DNA from: Pseudoalteromonas sp. BSi20652
Lineage (GTDB): Bacteria > Pseudomonadota > Gammaproteobacteria > Enterobacterales > Alteromonadaceae
Assembly: GCF_000239855.1 (NCBI RefSeq)
Contig: NZ_BADT01000131.1
Coordinates: forward strand, 1-45,454
Direction of reading: 5' to 3'
Length of the DNA stretch: 45,454 bases
The position numbers were made by a program, and so were the translations under genes. The notes under the pieces are model-generated. The model searched no databases. It saw only the letters and a list, made by a program, of their open reading frames with translations, and was not told the origin of the DNA. Shown one piece after another: positions 20,688 through 30,934 of this stretch (within the stretch, counting starts at the first letter, position 1; each line of letters begins with the position of its first letter).

Positions 20688-22682
20688 ATGGACGCTCTTT
20701 CGCAGTTGTTTTACCTGCATGGTATCGGCTTTGAGTTCACGAAATATACAGGTGAACAGGTGTTTTTTAGCGAAAACACGCGTAAACGTGCTTTGCAATG
20801 CTGTGGTGTTGATACAAATAACGAAGCCGAAATAACTCAACTAACTTATGATTTAGATGCATCGCTTTGGCTGGATTTAGTACCCAGTGTGAGTTTGGTT
20901 GACCAAAAAATATGTGTGTTAAAGCTTCGTATAGATGAACGTCAACAATATTTAGCCGCTAACATTACTGTTCCTTCTCTTGGGGTGAATATAGCGCTTG
21001 AGAACCTTTTAAATTTGGTGGTTACAGGTGAGTATTACTTACATGGCGTTCGCTATATTGAACTGGCACTGCCTATAGAAGCTATGCCAATTGGTTATCA
21101 TGACGCTAATGTTCAAGTCGGTGAACAGCATGCAATTACGCAACTTTGGTGCGTGCCTGAGCAAGTTTATCAAGTTAAAGATACAAAACGCACTGGGTTA
21201 TCTATTCAGCTTTACACATTAAAGAATAAAGCGCATTTAGGTATAGGCGACTTTGACGATTTACTAACGCTTACAAAATTATGTAGCTCGCAAAATATGG
21301 ATTACATATTACTTAATCCATTGCACTTGTTATTTGCTGATATGCCAGAGCGTGCCAGCCCTTATAGCCCTAATAGTCGGGCTTTATTAAATCCTCTTTA
21401 TATTTCTATAGTATTAAGCGAAGACGCACTAAATAATGCAGTACTGAATGAACTCATGCAGCGAGACGACGTAATTGCGCTTATAAAAAGTAATGATCAA
21501 TTTATAGATTATGAAAATGTAAGCCGTATAAAGTATGCTTTATTTAAAGCGCTTTATAATCAGTTTGAATTAACGGCAAATGATGAACGTCGCCAAGCGT
21601 TTACTGATTTTTGTAATACTCATTCAACTACGTTAAACACGCTCGAATCAGATAACTTAACATTTGATTATTACCTGCAGTGGCAAGCGCATATGCAATT
21701 GGCACTGTGCCAAAAAAGTTGTATGGAGCGGGGGATGGCTATTGGCTTAATCAATGATTTAGCTGTTGGTTGTGCTGGCGATGGAGCGGAATTTAAAAAT
21801 CAAAAACCACTCTTTAGCCAAGGCGCAAGTGTAGGTGCTCCTCCTGATCCATGGGCTGAAGCTGGTCAAAATTGGGGGCTTCCAGCACTAAATCCTCAAA
21901 GCATTAGTAATAATCACTACCAATTTTATCGCTCACTCATTCGCGCAAACATGCAAAACGTAGGTGGACTCAGAATTGATCACGTAATGGCTATTAGGCG
22001 TTTATGGTGGTGCTTTGAAAATAATGGCGAACAAGACGGCTGTTATGTTTACTACCCGTTTGAACATTTACTCTCCATTTTAAAAATTGAATCGCATATT
22101 AATCAGAGTATTGTTATTGGAGAAGATTTAGGCGTTGTGCCGCCAGAGGTAAGGCGAGCTTTAGCATCCAGCGGTATTTTTTCTAACAGCTTATTTTATT
22201 TTGAAAAACAACACAGTGGTGAGTTTTTATCGACAGATGAGCTAGCAACACAGTGTTTGTTAATGATAGCCAATCATGATGTACCGCCATTTACAGGTTG
22301 GTGGCAGCATGCTGATTTAAATATTAAGCAAGAATATAAGCTTATTACTGATGATGAATACGAGCAATTAAAGCAACAACGAATAGAAGAGCAACATAGG
22401 ATACTACGATTTATTAATCGCCATACCAATACAACCGAGCTTTTATTACATAGCAATTCAGTCGAAGTATATAACGCACTAGCATTGAGTTTGGCGGGTT
22501 CTCAATCGCGTTTACTTGCAATACAAATAGATGATTTAGATGAGCAGAAGTATCCGGTTAATATCCCCGGGACAGATAAAGAATATCCTAATTGGCGACG
22601 TGTATTAACGCATACCAGTGAAGAAATATTTACTAAAAATGGCTCTCTCTTAGCTGCTATCGATTCAATAAGGAAAGGTTAA
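20688..22682 (+). CDS. malQ: 4-alpha-glucanotransferase (amylomaltase) MalQ
   Basis: 664 aa, GH77. Transfers alpha-1,4-glucan segments between oligosaccharides, recycling short chains left by phosphorylase and debranching enzyme. The GH77 substrate motif SPYSPNSRALLNPLY is at ~224-238. The catalytic nucleophile is Asp431 in GGLRIDHVMAIRRLWW, the acid/base is Glu479 in GEDLGVVPPEVR, and the third acid is Asp531 in NHDVPPFTGWW. The N-terminal ~150 residues correspond to the extra domain of bacterial MalQ. AAGGCG precedes the ATG. It follows the CBM48 gene by 9 bases and abuts glgB directly (stop TAA then ATG). Confidence 0.94.
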   Translation: MDALSQLFYLHGIGFEFTKYTGEQVFFSENTRKRALQCCGVDTNNEAEITQLTYDLDASLWLDLVPSVSLVDQKICVLKLRIDERQQYLAANITVPSLGVNIALENLLNLVVTGEYYLHGVRYIELALPIEAMPIGYHDANVQVGEQHAITQLWCVPEQVYQVKDTKRTGLSIQLYTLKNKAHLGIGDFDDLLTLTKLCSSQNMDYILLNPLHLLFADMPERASPYSPNSRALLNPLYISIVLSEDALNNAVLNELMQRDDVIALIKSNDQFIDYENVSRIKYALFKALYNQFELTANDERRQAFTDFCNTHSTTLNTLESDNLTFDYYLQWQAHMQLALCQKSCMERGMAIGLINDLAVGCAGDGAEFKNQKPLFSQGASVGAPPDPWAEAGQNWGLPALNPQSISNNHYQFYRSLIRANMQNVGGLRIDHVMAIRRLWWCFENNGEQDGCYVYYPFEHLLSILKIESHINQSIVIGEDLGVVPPEVRRALASSGIFSNSLFYFEKQHSGEFLSTDELATQCLLMIANHDVPPFTGWWQHADLNIKQEYKLITDDEYEQLKQQRIEEQHRILRFINRHTNTTELLLHSNSVEVYNALALSLAGSQSRLLAIQIDDLDEQKYPVNIPGTDKEYPNWRRVLTHTSEEIFTKNGSLLAAIDSIRKG

Positions 22683-24953
22683 ATGAGCAGTACAATTAAT
22701 AAAAAATCATCAGCACAGGACAGCTCAGAGCTGGCTAATTCAGTACAGGATAACTCAGTACAGGCAAATAGTTACGATGCACAGGTACATGCACTAAATA
22801 CAGGACGATTTAAAGACCCATTTAGCTTTTTAGGGGCACATAATACGGATGCCGAAGTTGAAATTCGTCTTTACTTACCTAGTGCAATCAGCGTGAGTGT
22901 TACATTAAATAATAAAAGCATTGAGGCGCAGCGCTACCAACAAAGTGATTTATTTATAGTCAAAGTTGATGCGCAGCCTACTGGGCCTTATCAATGCATT
23001 GCTCAGTACACAAATAGCAGCGTTACTTTTTATGATGAATACAGCTTTAAAAGCACACTTGATGCAGAGGCAATGTATTTATTTAACGAAGGCAGCCTTG
23101 AGCATGCTTACTCACATTTTGGTGCACATTTTAACACTCAACAAAATGTAGAAGGGGTACGCTTTTGTGTGTGGGCGCCTAACGCTGCAAGTGTATCTAT
23201 TATTGGTGAGTTTAATTTTTGGCAAGCTAATCGCCACTTTATGCGTTTTCATCCTGCAAGTGGTGTATGGGAGTTATTTGTACCGGGTCTTAAAGCAGAC
23301 ATGTGCTACAAATTTGCAATTACCGCCCAAAGTGGTGAAGTGCTCGAAAAAGCCGATCCATTTGCATTTAAAATGCAACAAGCACCGGGTACTGCAAGTG
23401 TATTGCAATATAAACCAGAACCTATCACGCTCGGTGTTCAGGCACTTCAAAACCGACAAAAACGTAATCATATTGATGCGCCAATTAGTATTTATGAAGT
23501 TCATTTAGGATCATGGCAGCGCGCTGAGAACAATCGTTATTTAAGCTATACAGAGCTTGCAGATAAGCTTGTTAGTTATGCACTGGAAATGAATTTTACG
23601 CATTTACAACTTATGCCGATAAGTGAGTACCCTTTTGATGGGTCATGGGGATATCAACCTGTTGGGCTGTTTGCCCCAACCAGCCGTTTTGGTGACTACA
23701 ACAGCTTTAAATACTTTGTAGAGCAGTGCCACAAAGCTAATTTAGGTCTTTTACTTGATTGGGTGCCTGGCCATTTCCCCAGTGATCCGCATGGCTTACA
23801 TCGATTTGATGGCACTCATTTATATGAGCATGCAGATAAGCGTCAAGGTTTTCATCCTGATTGGAATACCTATATCTATAACTATGATCGTCCTGAGGTT
23901 AAAAGCTTTTTAATCTCTAATGCTATGTATTGGCTACACCAATTTGGACTTGATGGTTTACGAGTAGATGCTGTTGCGTCGATGTTGTATCTAGATTACA
24001 GCCGTAAAGAAGGTGAGTGGGTGGCTAATTGTTACGGCGGGCGCGAAAACCTGGGGGCTATTGAATGTTTAAAGCAGGTTAATTTACGTAGTTATAAAAA
24101 TAATCCCGGAATAATGATGGTCGCTGAAGAGTCAACGGCATGGCCAGGCGTTACACAAAGTGTTGAGCACAACGGTTTAGGATTTGGTTATAAGTGGAAT
24201 ATGGGGTGGATGAACGACAGTCTGCGTTACATGCAGCACGACCCGCTTTATCGTCAGCATCATCATCACGAAATGACATTTTCTATGGTGTACGCGTTTA
24301 GTGAAAACTATATTTTACCGCTTAGTCATGATGAGGTTGTGCACGGTAAAGGGTCATTAATTGAAAAAATGCCAGGGGATGATTGGCAAAAGTTTGCAAA
24401 CTTGCGGGCTTATTATGCCTTTATGTGGGCTCACCCAGGTAAAAAATTATTATTTATGGGCTGCGAAATCGCGCAACGAAAAGAATGGGGGCACGATCAT
24501 TCCATTGATTGGCATTTGTTAGAACATCAAAGCCACAATGGCATTCAACAAACGATTAAACAACTTAATCAAGTTTATAAAAATCAGCCTGCACTTTACG
24601 AGTTAGATACTAGCGCTGCAGGATTTAATTGGATTGACAACAACAATAACGAACAAAGCATTTTAAGTTTTATTCGCTTTGCTAAAAATGCCCATGACTT
24701 TATTGTTGTTATAGCTAACTTTACGCCTATGTCGTATCAAAATTACGTAATAGGTGTGCCAGCAAAAGGTCGCTATAAAGTGATTTTAAATACCGACCAA
24801 ACCATCTTATTTGGCTCGGGGATAGAGGTTACCAAAAACGCCTCTCAACTTATTGAAACGTCCAGTATTTCAAGCCATGGTTTTGAGCAAAGCATTAATA
24901 TTGACATGGGTGGATTAACGACTATTTATTTACATAAGGTTGATGATGAGTAA
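22683..24953 (+). CDS. glgB: 1,4-alpha-glucan branching enzyme GlgB
   Basis: 756 aa, GH13_9. Introduces alpha-1,6 branches into glycogen. A Ser/Gln/Asn-rich leader (~1-30) precedes an N1 domain and then a CBM48 domain (VRFCVWAPNAASVSIIGEFNFW, ~159-180). The (beta/alpha)8 barrel carries GH13 residues: nucleophile Asp429 in GLDGLRVDAVASMLYLDYSR, acid/base Glu482 in MVAEESTAWPGV and Asp550 in PLSHDEVVHGKGSL. The C-terminal beta domain ends near 750. The ATG is immediately after the malQ stop, with AAAGG 6-10 bases upstream in malQ. The end overlaps the glgX start, indicating tight coupling. Confidence 0.97.
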   Translation: MSSTINKKSSAQDSSELANSVQDNSVQANSYDAQVHALNTGRFKDPFSFLGAHNTDAEVEIRLYLPSAISVSVTLNNKSIEAQRYQQSDLFIVKVDAQPTGPYQCIAQYTNSSVTFYDEYSFKSTLDAEAMYLFNEGSLEHAYSHFGAHFNTQQNVEGVRFCVWAPNAASVSIIGEFNFWQANRHFMRFHPASGVWELFVPGLKADMCYKFAITAQSGEVLEKADPFAFKMQQAPGTASVLQYKPEPITLGVQALQNRQKRNHIDAPISIYEVHLGSWQRAENNRYLSYTELADKLVSYALEMNFTHLQLMPISEYPFDGSWGYQPVGLFAPTSRFGDYNSFKYFVEQCHKANLGLLLDWVPGHFPSDPHGLHRFDGTHLYEHADKRQGFHPDWNTYIYNYDRPEVKSFLISNAMYWLHQFGLDGLRVDAVASMLYLDYSRKEGEWVANCYGGRENLGAIECLKQVNLRSYKNNPGIMMVAEESTAWPGVTQSVEHNGLGFGYKWNMGWMNDSLRYMQHDPLYRQHHHHEMTFSMVYAFSENYILPLSHDEVVHGKGSLIEKMPGDDWQKFANLRAYYAFMWAHPGKKLLFMGCEIAQRKEWGHDHSIDWHLLEHQSHNGIQQTIKQLNQVYKNQPALYELDTSAAGFNWIDNNNNEQSILSFIRFAKNAHDFIVVIANFTPMSYQNYVIGVPAKGRYKVILNTDQTILFGSGIEVTKNASQLIETSSISSHGFEQSINIDMGGLTTIYLHKVDDE

Positions 24954-26496
24954 TCAATTTGAAGCAACTCATGGTCACATGGATCCATTAGGTGCAAGCA
25001 TTAAAAGTAACGGTGTTAATTTTGCGCTTTATGCACCAAAGGCGACGCAAGCTTATCTGTGTTTATTTGATAAAAGTGGCCATTCAGAAATTTTAAAAAT
25101 GGCGATGAACATTAATGAAGGCGGTATTTGGAGTATTCATATAGCGCCTTTAAATCCTGGTGCGCTATATGGATTTAGAGTTGAAGGTGAGTACAACCCT
25201 CAAAAAGGTTTGTTATTTAACGAAAACAAACTACTCATAGACCCATATGCTAAAGACTTGTTTGGTGAATTTACGTGGAGTGAACGCCATTATGGGCAAA
25301 TGCCAATAGGAACTAAAAGTACCGTAAATAACGCCATTGATATACCTAAATCAAAAGTCGCCGCGACTGCATTATACACTCATAAAAAACCAAACCACAG
25401 ATGGTCGAATACGGTTATTTATGAGTGCCACGTTAAAGGTACAACATGTCGACATCCTAAAATCCCTAAGTCTTTGCAAGGAAAATTTTTAGGATTAAGT
25501 CATCCTAGTTTTATTGAACACTTGCATAGCTTTGGTATTACGGCTGTTGAGCTATTACCAGTGCATGCATTTATTAGTGAGCAATTTTTAACAGGTAAGG
25601 GGCTGCAAAATTATTGGGGATACAACACGCTTAACTTTTTTACTCCGCACAAAGGTTACTTAGTAAACGACGATATAAACGAATTTAAACAAATGGTGAA
25701 AGAGCTTCATGATGCGGATATAGAAGTCATTTTAGATGTGGTTTATAACCATACAGCAGAAGCAGGCACTGATGGCCCTATTTTATCGCTCAGGGGCTTT
25801 GATAATTTAGCGTATTACCGCACAGTAACAGATCAGCCAGAAATATATATAAACGATACCGGTTGTGGCAATACAATTAATATTGACCACCCTAAAACAT
25901 TGCAGCTTGTGCTTGATAGTTTACGCTATTGGGTCGAGGTTATGGGCGTTGATGGTTTTAGGTTTGACTTGGCTACTATTTTAGCTCGTTCACAGTCTGG
26001 ATTTAGTGCCTCGCACACTTTTTTGCAAGCGGTTGCACAAGATCCAATTTTAAATAAAGTTAAACTGATTAGTGAACCATGGGATATAGGTCCTGGTGGT
26101 TATCAATTAGGCGCTTTTCCTTCACCTTGGCGAGAATGGAACGATCAATACCGTGATGTAATAAAACGCTTTTGGAAAAGTGAAAAAGGGATTGTTGCTA
26201 ATTTAGCTAAGCGCTTACATGGCTCGTTTGATATTTTTGAACACAGTGAACGCGGTCCTCTCAATAGTATTAATTTTATAACCAGTCACGATGGCTTCAC
26301 GCTTGCCGATTTAGTCAGTTACGAAAAAAAACATAATGAAGCAAATGGCGAGCAAAACAGAGATGGCCACAGTGGTAATCATTCTTTTAATTGCGGTGTA
26401 GAAGGCTTTACGGACGATCCTAAAATAATAGCACTTCGCTTACAGCAACAAAAAAACTTTTACTTACGCTTATTTTATCCAAGGGAGTGCCAATGA
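24946..26496 (+). CDS. glgX: GlgX N-terminal part (CBM48 plus most of the catalytic barrel)
   Basis: 516 aa. An N-terminal CBM48 domain (GVNFALYAPKATQAYLCLFD, ~23-42) is followed by most of the GH13 barrel. The barrel holds VVYNHT (265-270), nucleophile Asp341 in GVDGFRFDLATIL, acid/base Glu377 in ISEPWDIG and Asp449 in FITSHDGFTLADL. The last 12 residues, FYLRLFYPRECQ, are out-of-frame sequence. The start is the third of three in-frame candidates (TTG 24940, ATG 24943, ATG 24946), chosen because AAGG lies 6 bases upstream; it overlaps the glgB end by 8 bases. A product ending here would lack barrel strand 8 and the C-terminal domain. Confidence 0.75.
   Translation: MSNQFEATHGHMDPLGASIKSNGVNFALYAPKATQAYLCLFDKSGHSEILKMAMNINEGGIWSIHIAPLNPGALYGFRVEGEYNPQKGLLFNENKLLIDPYAKDLFGEFTWSERHYGQMPIGTKSTVNNAIDIPKSKVAATALYTHKKPNHRWSNTVIYECHVKGTTCRHPKIPKSLQGKFLGLSHPSFIEHLHSFGITAVELLPVHAFISEQFLTGKGLQNYWGYNTLNFFTPHKGYLVNDDINEFKQMVKELHDADIEVILDVVYNHTAEAGTDGPILSLRGFDNLAYYRTVTDQPEIYINDTGCGNTINIDHPKTLQLVLDSLRYWVEVMGVDGFRFDLATILARSQSGFSASHTFLQAVAQDPILNKVKLISEPWDIGPGGYQLGAFPSPWREWNDQYRDVIKRFWKSEKGIVANLAKRLHGSFDIFEHSERGPLNSINFITSHDGFTLADLVSYEKKHNEANGEQNRDGHSGNHSFNCGVEGFTDDPKIIALRLQQQKNFYLRLFYPRECQ
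26450..26462 (+). other. Slippery sequence at the glgX frameshift point
   Basis: An A7 run (26450-26456) followed by CTTTTA. In the incoming frame the codons are CAA AAA AAC with an A before AAA, forming the heptamer A AAA AAC (26451-26457), a textbook -1 slippery pattern in the correct phase. A -1 slip here restores the GlgX frame as QQKN-LLLTLILSKGVPM. One lost base in the A-run or in the T4 run beside it would look the same. Confidence 0.6.
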
Positions 26497-27008
26497 TCTC
26501 TGCTGGCAGTGAAATGGGGCATTCTCAAGGTGGTAATAATAATGCGTATTGTCAAAATAATCGTACCAGTTGGCTTGCATGGAAAGATTCACAATTAAAC
26601 CATGCATTAACCCGCTTCATAGATGATGCATTAAAGATCAGACGAGCCCATAGCGCCTTTAAGCACAGTGTGTTTTTAGACGATATAGACGAGCGTTTTA
26701 CCGTTAAGTGGTTTACCGAAGAGGGTACCACTATGACCGATGCGAATTGGCATGAAGATACTAGACAGTTTTTAATGTATAGCTTACTCGATAAGCAAAA
26801 TAAACATGCGTTATTAATTATATTTAACGCAAATAACCAAACAGTTTCATGTCAATTGCCACCGTCACCTATTAGTGCCCCGTGGCAAATGGTTTTATCA
26901 AGTGTAAATAATGCATCTGTAAGTAGTAACAACGATGCGATGGTTGAAATTTCTGCACAAAGTAGCTGGGTATTCAGTGCAAACTTAGAGGAAGTAGGTC
27001 ATGGCTAA
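26493..27008 (+). CDS. glgX: GlgX C-terminal part, possible restart ORF
   Basis: 171 aa from the ATG at 26493 (a GTG at 26487 is also in frame). It contains the conserved GlgX loop MGHSQGGNNNAYCQNNRTSWLAW and then the C-terminal beta-sandwich domain. It has no catalytic acid. The first-frame stop TGA overlaps this ATG (ATGA), and AAGGGAG (26481-26487) lies 5 bases upstream, so ribosomes finishing the first part could restart here. That Shine-Dalgarno-like stretch is also codons for the conserved Ser-Lys-Gly-Val, so it may be chance. The end overlaps glgP by 8 bases. Confidence 0.65.
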   Translation: MISAGSEMGHSQGGNNNAYCQNNRTSWLAWKDSQLNHALTRFIDDALKIRRAHSAFKHSVFLDDIDERFTVKWFTEEGTTMTDANWHEDTRQFLMYSLLDKQNKHALLIIFNANNQTVSCQLPPSPISAPWQMVLSSVNNASVSSNNDAMVEISAQSSWVFSANLEEVGHG

Positions 27009-29538
27009 GCAAGATGAACAAGTGTGTATAGTAAAGGGTTGGCAAGAAGGTCCTGTTATTGATGAGAACACGCTAAAGGATGATTTAACACGGCATTTTT
27101 ACTATACCCTTGGTCGGGATAAAGTTGGAGAGTCAAGATTATATTTATATCATGCTTTAGCACTGACTATTCGTGACAGACTCGTTGCCCGCTGCAGAGA
27201 AACGAATCAACAAATTAAACAAGAGAAACGCCGCAAAACGGCTTACCTTTCTCTTGAATTTTTGATGGGACGCGCGCTGGGTAATGCAATATTAAATCTT
27301 GATTTAGATGACCAAGTTACTGCTGCATTGCAAGAATATTGCACTACATTAGAAACGCTTGAAGATGCCGAGCACGACGCTGGTTTAGGCAACGGCGGCC
27401 TAGGGCGTCTAGCTGCTTGTTTTTTAGATAGCTGTGCAAGTCTAGCTTTACCTGTTATTGGTTACGGCCTTCGTTACGAATACGGCATGTTTAACCAATC
27501 CATTAAAGATGGCAACCAAATTGAGCAACCAGATAACTGGCTGCGTGAAGGTCATCCATGGGAGCTCAGCGCACCAGAGCATGCTAAGCGTGTAAAATTT
27601 GGTGGCTATGTGCAAAGTTACACAGATAAATTTGACCGTGAGCACCGTCAATGGATAAGTTCACATGATGTGCTAGCTGTACCATACGATGTACCTGTCC
27701 CTGGTTATAAAAACAATATTGTAAATACGCTACGCTTATGGAAATCAGAAGCGACAGATGAATTTAATTTAACAGAGTTCAATGCAGGGAGTTACTCAGA
27801 AGCCGTAGCACAAAAAAACCTAGCTGAACAAATTACCATGGTGCTGTATCCAAACGACAGTAGCGAAAATGGCAAAGAGCTTAGATTGCGCCAACAATAC
27901 TTTTTATCATCTGCGAGTATTCAAGACGTAGTAGATCAATGGGCTTCCCAACATGGCGAGAGCTTTAGCGACTTTGCTGATTTTCATGTTTTTCAGTTAA
28001 ACGACACGCACCCAAGTATTGCTGTTGCAGAGCTTATGCGTATCTTAATTGATGATTACGAACTTGATTGGGATGATGCATGGCAAATAACGACTAAAAC
28101 CATGGCCTATACAAATCATACGTTACTTCCAGAAGCGCTTGAAAAATGGGCTGTATCGTTATTTTCAAAACTTTTACCGCGTATTTTAGAAATCGTTTTT
28201 GAGATAAACGCACGCTTTTTAGCACAAGTTGCACAACAATGGCCGGGTGACGTTAATAAACAGCGTGCATTGTCGTTAATTGAAGAGGGTGATGAGCCGC
28301 AAATTCGTATGGCTTACTTAGCAATTGTAGGCAGTTACTCTGTAAATGGCGTAGCAGCACTGCATACCGAGCTGTTAAAAGCGGGCTTATTTAAAGAATT
28401 TTACGCGCTTTGGCCTGATAAGTTCAACAACAAAACAAATGGTGTTACACCAAGACGTTGGCTTGCACATTGTAATCCTGTTTTAAGTAAATTAATCAGC
28501 GAAAAAATTGGTTATGACTGGGTTAAAAACTTTTCAACAATTAGCGACCTACGTCGTTTTTATGACGACAAAGCATTCCATGGGCAATGGCAAAATGCTA
28601 AACGCGAAAACAAACAGCGTTTAGTCGATTTAGTCAAGGCGCGCTGCGATGTTGATTTTGATGTGTCGATGATGTTTGACGTACAAGTAAAACGTATTCA
28701 CGAATACAAACGTCAGCTATTAAACATACTTCATGTGATTCATTTATATGATCGTATTCGCCGTGGTGATACCCAAGGGCTAGTTCCTCGCTGTGTTTTA
28801 CTAGGAGGTAAAGCAGCACCGGGTTATTACATGGCTAAAAAAATTATTAAGCTTATTAATAACGTGGCAGAGGTTATAAATAAAGACCCGTTAGCAGCTC
28901 CGTATTTACGTGTTGCATTTTTACCTAATTACAACGTAACCGCTATGGAAGTTATTTGTCCTGCAACCGATTTGTCAGAGCAAGTATCTACCGCAGGCAA
29001 AGAAGCGTCGGGTACTGGCAACATGAAGTTTATGATGAATGGTGCATTGACGATAGGCACGCTGGATGGTGCAAACATTGAAATTAGAGACGCTGTTGGC
29101 GCAGATAACTTCTTTTTGTTTGGGGCACAAGCTCATCAAATTGATGATATTAAATCGCGTTACAATCCTGAGCACTTAATCGCAAAAAATAGCGATTTAA
29201 ATAATGTAATGCAATTACTCGAAAGCGGCCATTTTAACTTATTTGAACCATGCTTATTTGACGATATAACAAATGCAATTAAGAGCCCGCACGATCCATG
29301 GCTTGTTGCGCACGATTTTGAAAGTTATGTAGCAGCTCAAAAAGAAGTTGATAAAGCTTACGCAGATCAGACCTACTGGACACAAATGAGTATTTTAAAT
29401 ACAGCAGCCAGTGGAATGTTTTCAAGTGATAGAACCATAGGCCAATACAGTGAAGATATTTGGCATTTAGAACCCCTCAATATTAGTGAAACAGACTTAA
29501 CGACAACTAAAAGTCATGCCACTAAAAGCCTAGATTAA
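27001..29538 (+). CDS. glgP: Glycogen phosphorylase GlgP
   Basis: 845 aa, GT35. Releases glucose-1-phosphate from the ends of glycogen with phosphate and PLP. The signature [20 protein letters not shown] places the PLP lysine at 676. Other phosphorylase motifs are [65 protein letters not shown] and [14 protein letters not shown]. Length and N-terminus are normal for bacterial enzymes, without the regulatory N-terminal extension of animal ones. GAGGAAGTAGG precedes the ATG inside the glgX end, so translation is coupled to glgX. Confidence 0.97.
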   Translation: MAKQDEQVCIVKGWQEGPVIDENTLKDDLTRHFYYTLGRDKVGESRLYLYHALALTIRDRLVARCRETNQQIKQEKRRKTAYLSLEFLMGRALGNAILNLDLDDQVTAALQEYCTTLETLEDAEHDAGLGNGGLGRLAACFLDSCASLALPVIGYGLRYEYGMFNQSIKDGNQIEQPDNWLREGHPWELSAPEHAKRVKFGGYVQSYTDKFDREHRQWISSHDVLAVPYDVPVPGYKNNIVNTLRLWKSEATDEFNLTEFNAGSYSEAVAQKNLAEQITMVLYPNDSSENGKELRLRQQYFLSSASIQDVVDQWASQHGESFSDFADFHVFQLNDTHPSIAVAELMRILIDDYELDWDDAWQITTKTMAYTNHTLLPEALEKWAVSLFSKLLPRILEIVFEINARFLAQVAQQWPGDVNKQRALSLIEEGDEPQIRMAYLAIVGSYSVNGVAALHTELLKAGLFKEFYALWPDKFNNKTNGVTPRRWLAHCNPVLSKLISEKIGYDWVKNFSTISDLRRFYDDKAFHGQWQNAKRENKQRLVDLVKARCDVDFDVSMMFDVQVKRIHEYKRQLLNILHVIHLYDRIRRGDTQGLVPRCVLLGGKAAPGYYMAKKIIKLINNVAEVINKDPLAAPYLRVAFLPNYNVTAMEVICPATDLSEQVSTAGKEASGTGNMKFMMNGALTIGTLDGANIEIRDAVGADNFFLFGAQAHQIDDIKSRYNPEHLIAKNSDLNNVMQLLESGHFNLFEPCLFDDITNAIKSPHDPWLVAHDFESYVAAQKEVDKAYADQTYWTQMSILNTAASGMFSSDRTIGQYSEDIWHLEPLNISETDLTTTKSHATKSLD

Positions 29539-29552
29539 ATGGAGAGAGTATT

Positions 29553-30854
29553 ATGCCTAATTATGAAAATCGCTACATAAGTAGCTTAACTAGACAAACG
29601 TATGCGTTAATACTGGCTGGTGGTCGTGGCTCACGATTACATGAATTAACAGATTGGCGTGCAAAACCAGCGGTCTATTTTGGTGGTAAACATCGAATTA
29701 TAGATTTCCCGTTATCTAACTGTATTAACTCTGGTGTAAGGCGCGTGGGGATTGCTACACAATATAAATCTCACTCACTTATACGCCATGTAAATAGAGC
29801 GTGGGGGCATTTTAAAAAAGAGTTAGGTGAGTCTGTAGAAATATTACCAGCGTCACAACGCCAAGGTGATGATTGGTACTGTGGAACAGCCGATGCGGTT
29901 TTTCAAAACATAGATATTATCCGTCATGAATTACCTAAGTATGTAATGATTTTATCGGGGGATCACGTTTATAGGATGGATTATGGTGCTTTGTTAGCAA
30001 AGCATGTTGAAAATGGCGCTGATATGACTGTTTGTTGTCTTGAAGTACCCGTAGAAGAAGCTGCTGATACCTTTGGTGTTATGACTGTAGATGAAGAAAG
30101 TCGCGTTCGCCGGTTTGACGAAAAACCTGCAATGCCAAGCTCAGTTCCAGGAAAACCAGGCACCTGCTTAGCCTCTATGGGCAATTATGTATTTAATACT
30201 GAATTTTTATTTGAACAACTTAAAAAAGATTCAGAAACGGAAGGCTCTGGTCGTGATTTTGGGCACGATATTATTCCAGCAATTATTGAAGAACATAATG
30301 TGTTTGCGTTTCCATTTAGAGATCCAGAGCAAACAGGTCAACCCTATTGGCGCGATGTTGGTACGTTAGATTCGTTTTGGGAAGCGAATATGGAATTAGT
30401 AATGCCAGAGCCACAACTAGACTTGTATGACCCAAGGTGGCCAATATGGACTTACCAAGAGCAATTACCACCGGCAAAGTTTATTTTTGATGATGACGAT
30501 AGACGTGGCATGGCCGTTGATTCTACAGTGTCTGGTGGTTGTATTGTATCGGGTTCATTGGTTAGGAAGTCATTGTTGTTTTCTAACGTTCATGTGCGTT
30601 CGTATTGTACTATTGAGCAGTCTGTTATTTTACCCGGTGCAGTTATAAATAGAGGGTGTAAAATTAAACGCGCGATAATAGACCGAAGCTGTGAAATACC
30701 GGCAGGGCTTGAAATAGGATACGACCGCGAAACAGATAAAGAAAATGGCTTTAGGGTGTCTAAAAAAGGCATTGTACTTGTTACTCGTGATATGCTCACT
30801 GAACTTGCTAAAAAGCTAGAGCGTCAAGCGCGTGAAAATAAAAAGTTAGCATAA
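29553..30854 (+). CDS. glgC: ADP-glucose pyrophosphorylase GlgC
   Basis: 433 aa. Makes ADP-glucose from glucose-1-phosphate and ATP, the committed step of bacterial glycogen synthesis. The nucleotide-binding motif [20 protein letters not shown] (21-40) and [19 protein letters not shown] are intact. [13 protein letters not shown] holds the metal-binding Asp, and RRFDEKP the sugar-phosphate Lys. The C-terminal left-handed beta-helix is visible from ~residue 310 ([41 protein letters not shown]). These are features of the allosteric GlgC type, but the effector cannot be read from sequence. GGAGAG lies ~8 bases before the ATG; 14 bases separate it from glgP. Confidence 0.97.
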   Translation: MPNYENRYISSLTRQTYALILAGGRGSRLHELTDWRAKPAVYFGGKHRIIDFPLSNCINSGVRRVGIATQYKSHSLIRHVNRAWGHFKKELGESVEILPASQRQGDDWYCGTADAVFQNIDIIRHELPKYVMILSGDHVYRMDYGALLAKHVENGADMTVCCLEVPVEEAADTFGVMTVDEESRVRRFDEKPAMPSSVPGKPGTCLASMGNYVFNTEFLFEQLKKDSETEGSGRDFGHDIIPAIIEEHNVFAFPFRDPEQTGQPYWRDVGTLDSFWEANMELVMPEPQLDLYDPRWPIWTYQEQLPPAKFIFDDDDRRGMAVDSTVSGGCIVSGSLVRKSLLFSNVHVRSYCTIEQSVILPGAVINRGCKIKRAIIDRSCEIPAGLEIGYDRETDKENGFRVSKKGIVLVTRDMLTELAKKLERQARENKKLA

Positions 30855-30881
30855 AAATAGACTAAATAAGCACGGCAATAA

Positions 30882-30905
30882 GGTTTGCTCTTAGCTGAGC
30901 AAGCC
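30882..30905 (+). other. Intercistronic hairpin between glgC and glgA
   Basis: GGTTTGCTC (30882-30890) pairs with GAGCAAGCC (30897-30905) over a 6-base loop, with one G-T wobble. No T-run follows and glgA begins 29 bases later, so this is not a full terminator. It could be an mRNA-stability or processing element that sets glgA level. Confidence 0.45.
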
Positions 30906-30934
30906 GACACAGAAATAAAGGAAGTGGTAAATTA

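Larger units (their letters stand above)
24946..27008 (+). pseudogene. glgX: glgX glycogen debranching enzyme gene, interrupted by a -1 frameshift
   Basis: Read across one -1 shift the locus encodes a full-length (~687 aa) GH13_11 debranching enzyme that cuts alpha-1,6 branches left by phosphorylase. The first frame runs 24946-26496. The second carries the rest of the barrel and the C-terminal domain to 27008. The join falls in 26451-26462. Reading the second frame upstream gives LLLTLILSKGVPMISAGSE, the conserved GlgX strand that the first frame replaces with FYLRLFYPRECQ. All three catalytic residues are before the break. Alternatives are a sequencing or assembly error, a recent inactivating deletion, programmed -1 frameshifting on A AAA AAC, or a functional split protein. 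The sequence alone cannot decide, and the label pseudogene is provisional. Confidence 0.8.

Noticed and set aside
24946-27008. glgX as two ordinary separate genes
   Set aside because: The end of the first frame (FYLRLFYPRECQ) is not family sequence, while the second frame continues the conserved strand upstream of any start codon, so the locus derives from one gene.
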